A stretch of DNA of 64,000 nucleotides from Paenibacillus algorifonticola (GTDB taxonomy: Bacteria; Bacillota; Bacilli; Paenibacillales; Paenibacillaceae), in contig NZ_KQ040778.1 in the NCBI RefSeq assembly GCF_000971975.1, forward strand, positions 1 through 64,000, written 5' to 3'. Positions 8,592 through 16,024 of the stretch are shown here, piece by piece (within the stretch, counting starts at the first letter, position 1; each line of letters opens with the position of its first letter). A program made the position numbers and the translations under genes. The notes beneath the pieces were generated by a model that saw only the letters and a program-made list of their open reading frames with translations, was not told the origin of the DNA and did no database searches.

Positions 8592-9380
8592 TCAGCCAAT
8601 CATCTGCTCGGCTTGCTGCTCGGCTTGCTGCTCTGCCATGAGCAGTTGCTCCCGCACTTTTACAACCTCACCGATAATAATTAAAGCCGGGTTGCTGAGC
8701 TGTACGGAAGCGGCCAGATGATGAATATGCTCGAGCGTGCCGGTAAAGGTACGCTGCTTCGAGGTGGTGCCGCGTTCAATGAGTGCAACGGGCGTCGAAG
8801 CGGCTTTTCCATGCTTCAACAGTTCTTCACGGATGGAGCCGAGCTGGCTGACCCCCATATAAATGGCTAAAGTATCTACACTGTGTGCGAGCAGATCCCA
8901 GCGTACAGGAGCTTTATCACCATGACAGCGAGTGCCTGTGACGCAGGCGAAGGATGAAGCATGCTCGCGGTGAGTAAGCGGAATATTCGCCGCTGCCGCT
9001 GCCCCAATGGCAGACGTAATACCCGGAATCACCTCATACGGAATGCCATGCTTGGCAAGCTCCAGCGTTTCCTCGCCGCCGCGTCCGAAGACGAAGGGGT
9101 CGCCACCCTTCAGCCGAACGACATTTTTTCCTTGGCTAGCGTATTTTACAAGCAGTTGATTAATTTGATCCTGCGGTATAGCGTGGGCATTTGGCGCTTT
9201 GCCGCAATAGATGAGCTCAACTTTTTTGCTGGCATAATCGAGCAGCTCAGTCGTAGCAAGCCTGTCATACAAAATAACGTCAGCCGACTGGATGCGCCGC
9301 ATGGCTTTTACGGTAATGAGCTCGGGATCGCCTGGACCTGCTCCGACAATGTAAACCGTACCTGCTGATTGCTTCATCAT
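8592..9380 (-). CDS. cobA: Uroporphyrinogen-III C-methyltransferase (SUMT)
   Basis: 262 residues. It methylates uroporphyrinogen III twice with SAM to precorrin-2, the precursor of siroheme needed by NirB. Motifs: VYIVGAGPGDPELIT at the N-terminus, LKGGDPFVFGRGGEE, and VIPGITSAIGAAAAANIPLTHRE shortened here to its core AAANIPLTHRE. The start is the ATG at 9380, which overlaps the nirC stop as ATGA and has AAGGAAG upstream; a longer frame exists but lies inside nirC. The C-terminus ends in a tandem AEQQ repeat. There is no fused uroporphyrinogen synthase or NAD-dependent dehydrogenase, so siroheme completion needs another gene elsewhere. Confidence 0.93.
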   Translation of the reverse strand: MMKQSAGTVYIVGAGPGDPELITVKAMRRIQSADVILYDRLATTELLDYASKKVELIYCGKAPNAHAIPQDQINQLLVKYASQGKNVVRLKGGDPFVFGRGGEETLELAKHGIPYEVIPGITSAIGAAAAANIPLTHREHASSFACVTGTRCHGDKAPVRWDLLAHSVDTLAIYMGVSQLGSIREELLKHGKAASTPVALIERGTTSKQRTFTGTLEHIHHLAASVQLSNPALIIIGEVVKVREQLLMAEQQAEQQAEQMIG

Positions 9381-10246
9381 AGACCACTTCCTTTTGCGAC
9401 GACTGCTCCAATTGCTGCTGGTTCGGATTTCTTTGGTGCTTTGGCGTCCAAAGCTTGGCTTTTCGACGAATGATGGGACAAATACAGCATCATCCCCGTA
9501 AACACTGCACCGCCAATAAAGTTGCCAACGAGTACAGGAATTTGATTCCATACCCACCAATCAGAAAAGCTGACCTGAGCGCCAAGCAGCATGCCTGCCG
9601 GAATGACGAACATATTGACGACCGCATGCTCGAAGCCTTGGGCGAAGAAAATAACGATTGGCAGCCACATCGCAATGATTTTGCCGCCCGTTGACTTGGA
9701 CGTCATAGCCATTACGACGCCGAGTGTCACCATCCAGTTGCACAAAATAGCTTTAATGACAACAAGCATCATGCCTTCGGACCCCATATGCTTGTAGCCG
9801 AGTGTCTTCGTTTCGCTAAGCTGAATAATCATTTGAATGAGCGGATTGCTCATATCGGTGAACATTTTAGTAATGACTAAACCGTACAGCAGCGCATAGG
9901 CAGCGCAGCCGATCAAATGGCCGGCAATGACCCAAAAATAATTGGACAGCATGCGGGCTACGGTCGTCTTACGGGCAATAACAGATAGCGGAATAAGTCC
10001 AAAGCTGCCAGTAACAAGCTCTAAGCCAAGGAGGACTATGATGACAAACCCGGCGGGAAATACGAGAGCGCCTGCAAGGCCGAGCGAGGTTTGGCTCGTC
10101 GCAGTAAACGCAAGCGTTGTGGCAAAAGCCAGAATAGCGCCCCCGAGAAATCCGCGCGTGAGCATTTGCATCCGGCTCATGTCCGCTTTTGCTGCTCCAG
10201 TATTAATCATGGTGTCGATTACTTCTACAGGTTTGATGTAGGACAT
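9377..10246 (-). CDS. nirC: Formate/nitrite transporter family channel, nitrite type
   Basis: 289 residues with six hydrophobic segments of the FNT pentameric channel family, plus an approximately 35-residue basic tail. Hallmarks include MLTRGFLGGAILAFATTLAF near the N-terminus and the second-repeat CNWMVTLGVVMA and FEHAVVNMFVIPAG segments. In the nir operon it should move nitrite across the membrane, in or out. Translation is coupled to cobA by ATGA overlap. The 74-bp gap to nirD holds a short AGCAAGC/GCTTGCT pair without a T-run, so read-through is expected. Confidence 0.92.
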   Translation of the reverse strand: MSYIKPVEVIDTMINTGAAKADMSRMQMLTRGFLGGAILAFATTLAFTATSQTSLGLAGALVFPAGFVIIVLLGLELVTGSFGLIPLSVIARKTTVARMLSNYFWVIAGHLIGCAAYALLYGLVITKMFTDMSNPLIQMIIQLSETKTLGYKHMGSEGMMLVVIKAILCNWMVTLGVVMAMTSKSTGGKIIAMWLPIVIFFAQGFEHAVVNMFVIPAGMLLGAQVSFSDWWVWNQIPVLVGNFIGGAVFTGMMLYLSHHSSKSQALDAKAPKKSEPAAIGAVVAKGSGL

Positions 10247-10320
10247 AATGATGCCTCCTTAGCTGCCGTATAACTGAGCAAGCTTTAGCTTTAGTTTAGT
10301 TGAGAGTGAGAAGGCTTGCT

Positions 10321-10632
10321 TTATAGCGTTACGTAAATAGCGCCGTTCTCTGGATCAATTTCAGTAGCAAAAGTTGTTACACAGCCGTCATCCGGGTCCT
10401 TGACCAATCCGCTATGGAGGTCAATCTTCCAATCATGCAGCGGACAATGGACAACCGTGCCGCATACCATGCCTTCGGATAATAGTCCGCCTTTATGCGG
10501 ACAACGATTTTCGATAGCCAGCACACTGCCGTCCTCGAGACGGAATAAAGCAATTTCCGTCTCCTTCACGCGCACGGTGCGCGAGCCGCGAATATCAATA
10601 TCAGATAATTTGCCAATCAGCAGTTTGCTCAT
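10321..10632 (-). CDS. nirD: Nitrite reductase small subunit, Rieske-type
   Basis: 103 residues. A Rieske ferredoxin fold subunit that partners NirB. The full ligand set is visible: C44-P-H46 and C63-P-L-H66 in IENRCPHKGG and VHCPLHDWK, so it can bind a [2Fe-2S] cluster, whereas some NirD proteins have lost these residues. It starts 18 bp after nirB ends. It completes the assimilatory NAD(P)H nitrite reductase in the cytoplasm. Confidence 0.92.
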   Translation of the reverse strand: MSKLLIGKLSDIDIRGSRTVRVKETEIALFRLEDGSVLAIENRCPHKGGLLSEGMVCGTVVHCPLHDWKIDLHSGLVKDPDDGCVTTFATEIDPENGAIYVTL

Positions 10633-10650
10633 ATTTAATCCCTCCTGATG

Positions 10651-13086
10651 TTAGACCGGCAGTGGGCCGGCAATCGGTTCGAAGTTTTTACGCAATTCAT
10701 CGTTATCAACAATTTCTTTCCAAGGATCTGTAGTCACGCTGAGTGCTTTCTGTACACGTTCTACGAGCGCGAGACGGTCTTCTTGCTTCTCCAACGCTTT
10801 TTTCACTGTATCAAGGCCAACACGGTCGATCCAGTGTGCTGTACGCTCATTCCATTGTCCTGTTTCGCGGTAGTATTGCAAGTAAGCACTCGTCCATTCC
10901 ATAACCTCTTCTTCGGTTTTTACCGTTGTCAGCAGGTCGCAAGCTCTTACCTTCACGCCGGCATTGCCGCCAACATGAATTTCCCATGCACCGTCAATAG
11001 CTACGACGCCCAAATCTTTAATCGTTGCTTCCGCACAGTTACGGGGACATCCGGATACCGCCAGCTTGAACTTCGCTGGAGCGTTCAGACGCTCAAATGC
11101 TTTTTCCATCTTAATGCCCATCGCCATGGCATCCTGTGTACCGAAGCGGCAGAACGTATTGCCGACACATGTTTTTACGGTACGGAGCGTTTTACCGTAG
11201 GCGTGGCCCGAAGCCATCTCCAGCTCCTCCCACATTTTTGGCAAATCTTCTTTTTTAACACCAAACAAGTCAAGGCGCTGACCGCCTGTGAATTTCACCA
11301 GTGGCACATTGAATTTTTCTGCTACCGAAGCGATTTTAATCAAGTCGGCTGGAGTCGTCACGCCGCCATAAATACGAGGAACAACGGAATAAGTACCGTC
11401 CTTCTGAATGTTGGCGTGGTAACGTTCATTCGTGAAGCGGGATTCCTTCTCATCCACATAATCTTCTGGGAACAGCATGCCGAGGTAGTAGTTGAGGGAA
11501 GGGCGGCACTTCGAGCAGCCTTCTTTGTTATTCCAGTCGAGCACATGCATGACTTCTTTGACAGTCATCAGACGCATGCTTTGGATTTGTTCTACGATTT
11601 CATCACGGCTAAGCGAGGTGCAGCCGCAAATGCCTTCCTTCGCCGATTCGCCGACAGCATCACCTGCGTAAAAATGAAGCAGTCCTTCGACATCAGCCTT
11701 GCAGCCGCCGCAGGATGCGGATGCTTTCGTACAGGCTTTTAGTTCACCAAATGTATTGCAGCCTTTGTTAAGGACGGCATCGCCAATGGCACCTTTAGTA
11801 ACACCGTTACAGCCGCAGACGATTTCATCGTCGGGCATGTTTTCCAGACGGCTTGCACTGCCACCTGATTTGCCAAGCAGATCACTCGAAATGCCGAGCA
11901 GCAGCTCCTTCTCGCGGCCCTCAATCGATTCTCCACTTTTAATGGAAGCAAACAATGAAGCGCCGTCTGCTGTATCTCCGAACAATACCGCACCAATTAG
12001 CTTGCCGTTACGGATAACGATTTTTTTATAAGTGCCTGCCATATCATCTTGAATTCGCAGCGCCCGCGAGCCTTCTGTCTCAACAAAACGCCCCGCTGAA
12101 AAAACATCGACGCCGGATACTTTTAGTTTGGTGGAAGTTACCGATCCGGCATAACCAGCCGTTTCGACGCCAGCGAGACGTTTAGCGAGCACCGCGCCTT
12201 GCTCATACAATGGAGCCACAAGGCCGTAAGCAACGCCTCTATGCTCCACACATTCTCCAAGTGCCGATACATGAGGAATATTCGTATTCATAAAATCATC
12301 GACGAGTATGCCGTTGTTATAGTCAATACCGGAGCTTTTCGCCAAATCCACATTCGGACGAATGCCGACCGCCATTACGATCAGGTCAGTAGCCAAATGG
12401 CTGCCATCGGTAAATTGCAGCTCCTTGACTCTGCCGCGGCCTGTAATAGAAGCGGAGTGCTTGCTTAACAGAAATTTCATGCCTTGGGATTCAAGTTCTT
12501 TTCTCAGCATGAGCGAGGCTGCCTCATCAAGCTGCCGTTCCATAATATAAGGATGCTTATGAATGACCGTGACTTCCATACCGAGGTTGAGCAAGCCGCG
12601 AGCAGCTTCTAAACCGAGCAAGCCAGCGCCGATAACGGTTGCTTTTTTGTACGATTTTGCTGCGCTGAACATTTTCTCGCAATCTTGAATATCGCGGAAG
12701 GCAATGACGCCTTCTTTATCTGCGCCGGGAATGGGAAGCATAAACGGCTTGGAGCCTGTCGCGATAACAACTTCATCATAAGAAGCTTCCATGCCGCTTT
12801 CGGTAATGACGACTTTGCGCTGCGTATCAATCTTTTTGATGGCTTGATTTGTGTGAAGCGTAATGTTGTTGTCCTTGTACCAATCCCAATCATTAATAAT
12901 GATATCTTTAAGCTCGGTGCTGCCCGCCAACACAGTGGACAGCATAATACGATTATAGTTAGGATGCGGCTCCGCACCGAAAATCGTAATCTCATAAGTG
13001 TCTGGGGCCAGCTTGAGCAAATGCTCTATTGCACGGACGCCTGCCATGCCGTTGCCGATAAGTACTAATTTTTTAGGGACTGTCAT
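10651..13086 (-). CDS. nirB: NAD(P)H nitrite reductase large subunit
   Basis: 811 residues, standard NirB length. Order of domains: FAD/NAD(P)H oxidoreductase (residues 1 to about 300, KLVLIGNGMAGVRAIE and a second dinucleotide fold ATVIGAGLLGLEAARG); BFD-like [2Fe-2S] region with CGCNGVTKG and CGGC (about 415-475); then sulfite/nitrite reductase ferredoxin-like and catalytic domains. The siroheme-4Fe4S cysteines are in CVGNTFCRFG (about 641-647) and GCPRNC (about 681-685). It reduces nitrite to ammonium. First gene of nirB-nirD-nirC-cobA, controlled from the 13087-13387 region. Confidence 0.96.
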   Translation of the reverse strand: MTVPKKLVLIGNGMAGVRAIEHLLKLAPDTYEITIFGAEPHPNYNRIMLSTVLAGSTELKDIIINDWDWYKDNNITLHTNQAIKKIDTQRKVVITESGMEASYDEVVIATGSKPFMLPIPGADKEGVIAFRDIQDCEKMFSAAKSYKKATVIGAGLLGLEAARGLLNLGMEVTVIHKHPYIMERQLDEAASLMLRKELESQGMKFLLSKHSASITGRGRVKELQFTDGSHLATDLIVMAVGIRPNVDLAKSSGIDYNNGILVDDFMNTNIPHVSALGECVEHRGVAYGLVAPLYEQGAVLAKRLAGVETAGYAGSVTSTKLKVSGVDVFSAGRFVETEGSRALRIQDDMAGTYKKIVIRNGKLIGAVLFGDTADGASLFASIKSGESIEGREKELLLGISSDLLGKSGGSASRLENMPDDEIVCGCNGVTKGAIGDAVLNKGCNTFGELKACTKASASCGGCKADVEGLLHFYAGDAVGESAKEGICGCTSLSRDEIVEQIQSMRLMTVKEVMHVLDWNNKEGCSKCRPSLNYYLGMLFPEDYVDEKESRFTNERYHANIQKDGTYSVVPRIYGGVTTPADLIKIASVAEKFNVPLVKFTGGQRLDLFGVKKEDLPKMWEELEMASGHAYGKTLRTVKTCVGNTFCRFGTQDAMAMGIKMEKAFERLNAPAKFKLAVSGCPRNCAEATIKDLGVVAIDGAWEIHVGGNAGVKVRACDLLTTVKTEEEVMEWTSAYLQYYRETGQWNERTAHWIDRVGLDTVKKALEKQEDRLALVERVQKALSVTTDPWKEIVDNDELRKNFEPIAGPLPV

Positions 13087-13131
13087 AATGGTTCTCTCCT
13101 CTCAAATAGGGCAGCTCTGTCTGGATAAATA

Positions 13132-13194
13132 TAAAAAGCCTGATTTCGCTGCCAAGGACACAGTTGTGCTTCCTTAGTAGAACGAAACCAGGCT
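13132..13194 (-). terminator. Leader attenuator of the nir operon (putative ANTAR target)
   Basis: On the transcribed minus strand AGCCTGGTTTCG pairs with CGAAATCAGGCT (12 bp with one G-U), followed at once by TTTTTAT. Inside sits a second helix AAGGA..CAC/GTG..TCCTT. This is an intrinsic terminator about 45 bp before nirB and well inside the leader, so transcription would stop unless antiterminated. An ANTAR protein, the family that binds leader hairpins to prevent such termination, is encoded divergently next door. The ANTAR-binding double hairpin itself I could not confirm by eye. Confidence 0.75.
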
Positions 13195-13256
13195 CCATTG
13201 CCGGATCAATCGAATACGCCATTGTACTCGTGAAAAACGTTATAGTTGATAGTGAT

Positions 13257-13286
13257 ACTATACACTGGATTTTTATATCATGTCAA
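13257..13286 (-). promoter_or_regulatory. Sigma-A promoter of nirBDC-cobA
   Basis: On the minus strand, TTGACA (complement of 13281-13286) and TATAGT (complement of 13257-13262) are separated by 18 bp. The -35 is perfect. The predicted start near 13250 gives a leader of about 165 nt that contains the attenuator. Confidence 0.7.
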
Positions 13287-13307
13287 TATACCTCACGTAA
13301 ATTGTTG

Positions 13308-13313
13308 TATAAT
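13308..13313 (+). promoter_or_regulatory. Possible -10 element for the ANTAR gene
   Basis: TATAAT on the plus strand, 75 bp before the ANTAR start, but no good -35 hexamer is seen 17 bp upstream. It sits inside an imperfect inverted repeat ACCTCA..TGAGGT (about 13290-13320). Confidence 0.35.
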
Positions 13314-13342
13314 TTGAGGTGTCGACAAAATGACGGTGTTTG

Positions 13343-13359
13343 TGTTATAAATATTCACA
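13343..13359. promoter_or_regulatory. GlnR/TnrA box
   Basis: TGTTATAAATATTCACA fits the GlnR/TnrA consensus TGTNAN7TNACA at every fixed position. It lies between the divergent nirB and ANTAR genes, about 100 bp upstream of the predicted nirB start site and just downstream of the possible ANTAR promoter. It would place the locus under nitrogen-limitation control. Confidence 0.7.
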
Positions 13360-13387
13360 ACAGTCAAATAGGAGGGGGCGCTCCTGA

Positions 13388-14008
13388 ATGCGTTCTTTAT
13401 TACTTATTGAACATAAATCAGTCGATCGTGAGCCTGAAAGACAGAAAAACCAGGCAGACCGCGATTTAAGCAGGCTTTTGCCCGAAGTTATATTGGAATC
13501 CAGCGGTTATTTTGTTTTGCATGGCAGCAGCGAGGAGCTTGCGCGCAAGCATATCGTTCAATCGGATGCGGTTGTATTGAATCTTCCATTAAACGAGGTA
13601 AAGCATTGGGGCACTAAACTGCTGAGCTGGAAAAAAGTTCCGATGCTTTGGTGGTGCAGTGCCGAAACCGCGACGCTTTCGAATGCTTTTTGCGAGGATG
13701 ATCTTCCGGTGGACGGCATCATTACGCCGCTTATGAGCGAACAGGAGCTGCATTGGGCATTTCATTTTGGCGCCAAGCAATGCAGTGAGCGCCAGCAATG
13801 GCATATGGAGCGCCAGCAGCTGGAGGGGCGTTTGGAAGAACGGAAATGGATCGATATGGCGAAGGGGATTTTATGCGACATTAAAAAAGTTTCCGAAGCG
13901 GAGGCTTATGATTTGCTACGCAAGCAGGCAATGAATGAACGAAAACGTCTTGTGGATGTAGCGACATCCATTGTGAAGGTCTATCAGCTGCTGCAGGAGC
14001 AAAAATAA
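13388..14008 (+). CDS. ANTAR-domain RNA-binding antitermination protein
   Basis: 206 residues. The C-terminal region (about 140-200: EERKWIDMAKGILCDIKKVSEAEAYDLL shortened, core WIDMAKGILCD) is an ANTAR three-helix domain, which binds leader RNA and blocks terminators. The N-terminal part looks like a degenerate receiver: the strand that should end in the phospho-acceptor Asp reads AVVLNLPL, with Asn there, so classical phosphorylation is unlikely. ATG 13388 follows AGGAGGGGG. It is divergent from nirB, whose leader holds a terminator, and 12 bp before the TrpD2-like gene. Its role should resemble NasR-type nitrate/nitrite control. Confidence 0.88.
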   Translation: MRSLLLIEHKSVDREPERQKNQADRDLSRLLPEVILESSGYFVLHGSSEELARKHIVQSDAVVLNLPLNEVKHWGTKLLSWKKVPMLWWCSAETATLSNAFCEDDLPVDGIITPLMSEQELHWAFHFGAKQCSERQQWHMERQQLEGRLEERKWIDMAKGILCDIKKVSEAEAYDLLRKQAMNERKRLVDVATSIVKVYQLLQEQK

Positions 14009-14020
14009 GGGGGAGTACCA

Positions 14021-15088
14021 ATGATTACCAGTCTATTGAAGGAAGTCGGGCGCGGCAAAAGGGGCGCGCGTGATTTGACCTATAATGAAGCGCTGCAAGC
14101 AGCCGAATGGATTGTGAATCTGGAGGCGACTCAGGCGCAGATCGGCGCTTTTTTTATGGCGGAGCGGATTAAGATGGAAAGCGTTGAGGAGCTTGAAGCC
14201 TTCGTCAACGTGTGCCGGAGCCAGGCTCGCCGCGAGCATGTGCAGGAGGGAATTGACTGCGCAGGACCATACGACGGCAGGAAAAAATCATTTTACGCCA
14301 CATTTGCGACCTCCTTCGTCTTAGCGGCTGCTGGATTGCCGGTTACGCTGCATGGTACGGCTACGCTTCCACCAAAATGGGGCATTACGCTGCAGGATCT
14401 GCTGCTTGAGCTGGGCATAAATCCGAAGCAGCTTTCGCAGGAGGCATCCCTTGAAGCTGCAAGGGAGACGGGTGTACTGTTCGTTCCCGCAGAAGAGTGG
14501 TGCCCGCCGCTTAAGCGGCTGCATGGACTGCGCGAGGAAATGGGCATGCGAACGGTGCTGAACACAGCCGAGAAGCTTGTGGATTATGGACATTCGCCTT
14601 ATCTCGCATTCGGCGTCTATCACAATACGGTGTTTGACCGCATGTCGAAGCTATTGACAAATTTGAATTATAAGAAGGCGCTCATTATCCAAGGGACGGA
14701 GGGCTCGGAGGACTTGTTCATCGAGCGGCCAACTAGAACGTATCAGGTGGAAAACGGCGAAGCCAGCCTGCAAATCATTGATCCGGATGCGTATGGACTG
14801 GAGCTGCCGCCTCCCGAGGTTGACTGGACGCCTGCCGAGCAAATTGCCGTGACGGAAGCTGTGCTTAACGGAGGCGGACATCTCGCTTTTATGAACCAGG
14901 TGCTGCTTAACGCTGCGGTCCGGCTTCATTTGGCAGAACGTGTCGATTCAATTGAGGAAGGCTTATATACATGCAAGGACTTGATCGACAATGGGACGGC
15001 ATGGGAGCTGTATGTGAAGTGGAAGGTTAGCTTGCTCATCTCGGAGCAGCAGCAGCCGCTACATAAGACGACTGTGACGACGCCGTAA
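14021..15088 (+). CDS. Anthranilate phosphoribosyltransferase-like (TrpD2/YbiB type) protein
   Basis: 355 residues with the fold of the TrpD/glycosyltransferase-3 family: helical N-terminus (EALQAAEWIVNLEATQAQIGAF) and a nucleoside-type C-terminal domain. The diagnostic TrpD motifs are changed: GTGGDG is replaced by GPYDGRKK and KHGNR by LHGTA, so true anthranilate phosphoribosyltransferase activity is doubtful. Such TrpD2/YbiB-like members are known nucleic-acid binders in E. coli. It starts 12 bp after the ANTAR gene with GGGGGAG upstream, so the two are an operon facing nirB. Its link to nitrite use is an inference from position only. Confidence 0.75.
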   Translation: MITSLLKEVGRGKRGARDLTYNEALQAAEWIVNLEATQAQIGAFFMAERIKMESVEELEAFVNVCRSQARREHVQEGIDCAGPYDGRKKSFYATFATSFVLAAAGLPVTLHGTATLPPKWGITLQDLLLELGINPKQLSQEASLEAARETGVLFVPAEEWCPPLKRLHGLREEMGMRTVLNTAEKLVDYGHSPYLAFGVYHNTVFDRMSKLLTNLNYKKALIIQGTEGSEDLFIERPTRTYQVENGEASLQIIDPDAYGLELPPPEVDWTPAEQIAVTEAVLNGGGHLAFMNQVLLNAAVRLHLAERVDSIEEGLYTCKDLIDNGTAWELYVKWKVSLLISEQQQPLHKTTVTTP

Positions 15089-15123
15089 TCGTAACCATGT
15101 ATAGGAAGCTTATGATTTACATG

Positions 15124-15175
15124 AAAAAAGCAGTCTTCATGCTCGCTTCGCGGGCAAATGGAAGACTGCTTTTTT
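15124..15175. terminator. Bidirectional terminator
   Basis: AAAAAAGCAGTCTTC pairs with GAAGACTGCTTTTTT with about 22 bases between, flanked by A and T runs on both sides. It ends the ANTAR-TrpD2 operon and the convergent coiled-coil gene. Confidence 0.88.
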
Positions 15176-15243
15176 GTATGGAATGAATCAGTGATCATCC
15201 AACACATTTTTATATTGATTGGAAAATAGCGGTTGTTTATGTT

Positions 15244-15513
15244 TTAAACTATAGCATTCTGATTCAAATGCGAAACTTTGTCATGCGTATGACGAAGTAT
15301 GCTAATGACATCGTCATTTTGCGAATCTTCCATGCGCTCCAGCTGGATTTGAATTTGATCAAGCCGCGTGTCTACTTGGTCAAAACGCTTGTCCATTTGG
15401 TCAAGCCGCATATCTACTTGATCAAAACGCTTATCAATCTGATCAAGCCGTTCGTTCGTTTGCTGTGCAAATTGGATCAATAACTGTTCAATACGGTTAA
15501 TTTGTTCGCTCAT
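15244..15513 (-). CDS. Small coiled-coil repeat protein
   Basis: 89 residues made mostly of a regular coiled coil: seven-residue units RFDQVDM, RLDQMDK, RFDQVDT, RLDQIQI follow one another between residues about 20 and 55. The gene contains a 42-bp tandem repeat matching two heptads. Start ATG at 15513 has GGAGG 7 bases upstream. There is no signal or membrane segment. Function unknown; similar short proteins of Firmicutes are annotated only as hypothetical. The length may vary between strains through repeat slippage. Confidence 0.7.
   Translation of the reverse strand: MSEQINRIEQLLIQFAQQTNERLDQIDKRFDQVDMRLDQMDKRFDQVDTRLDQIQIQLERMEDSQNDDVISILRHTHDKVSHLNQNAIV
15359..15450. repeat. 42-bp tandem repeat inside the coiled-coil gene
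   Basis: TCAAGCCG recurs at 15359, 15401 and 15443, exactly 42 bp apart, with similar sequence between. Each unit codes for 14 residues (two heptads), giving about 2.2 copies. Confidence 0.8.
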
Positions 15514-15596
15514 TCAACAGCCTCCAATAATCATTGAATATAGTATACCATGTATCAAAATTTGAGCAATGGCATAATGATGCCCTAAGCAAAGCA

Positions 15597-15623
15597 AAGC
15601 AGGCGATACATGATCGCCTGCTT
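15597..15623 (-). terminator. Hairpin after the 75-residue gene
   Basis: AAGCAGGCGAT and ATCGCCTGCTT form a perfect 11-bp stem with a 5-base loop. On the minus strand it is followed by TTGCTTTGCTT, a weak T-run, so it may end the small gene upstream (15710-15937). Confidence 0.5.
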
Positions 15624-15709
15624 GAACGTACACAATCGATATTCAAAATCAGAGCTTGTCCATTTGCCGGAGTGGAAAGGAAGCGCTTTGTTGCAGCATT
15701 TACCCTAAT

Positions 15710-15937
15710 TTAGTACAGGGAAATCGTTAATGTATCCTTTTCATGATACGAATGCAGCGTAGCTTCGCTGCCTACAATTTCGACGCTGATGAGCGACTTG
15801 ATACAGAGCTTGAGTGCATTTTTGCCTGTGTTCAGCTTGCGGTTCAGCACATCAGTCAGTTTTTCGACTGCTTTTTTATTCGTATCCGTTATATAGACGG
15901 GAATCGTTTTATTTTGAAACAACAGCATTGTTTTCAT
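15710..15937 (-). CDS. Hypothetical 75-residue protein
   Basis: A small cytoplasmic protein beginning MKTMLLFQNKTIPVYI, with GGAGGAA well placed upstream of ATG 15937. It mixes predicted beta strands with one amphipathic helix (KKAVEKLTDVLNRKL). No signal, Cys pair or known motif is seen. It stands alone between the coiled-coil gene and the AraC regulator. I do not recognise the family; the good ribosome site and downstream hairpin support that it is real. Confidence 0.6.
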   Translation of the reverse strand: MKTMLLFQNKTIPVYITDTNKKAVEKLTDVLNRKLNTGKNALKLCIKSLISVEIVGSEATLHSYHEKDTLTISLY

Positions 15938-16024
15938 AAAGGAATTCCTCCGCTCATTGGTTAATTTTAATTTTACTTTACTTGATGAATCTTAAGCGAA
16001 TCTTAAAAAAAAGTTATGAAAAGG

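Noticed and set aside
10648-11742. 364-codon open frame on the plus strand inside nirB
   Set aside because: Antisense shadow of the NirB catalytic domains; Cys/Phe-rich nonsense composition and no ribosome site.
14021-15088. Calling this gene trpD
   Set aside because: The GTGGDG and KHGNR motifs of true TrpD are replaced, and no other trp genes are present; TrpD2-like is the safer call.
15359-15450. CRISPR-like array
   Set aside because: The 42-bp units are contiguous and coding (two heptads each), with no unique spacers.
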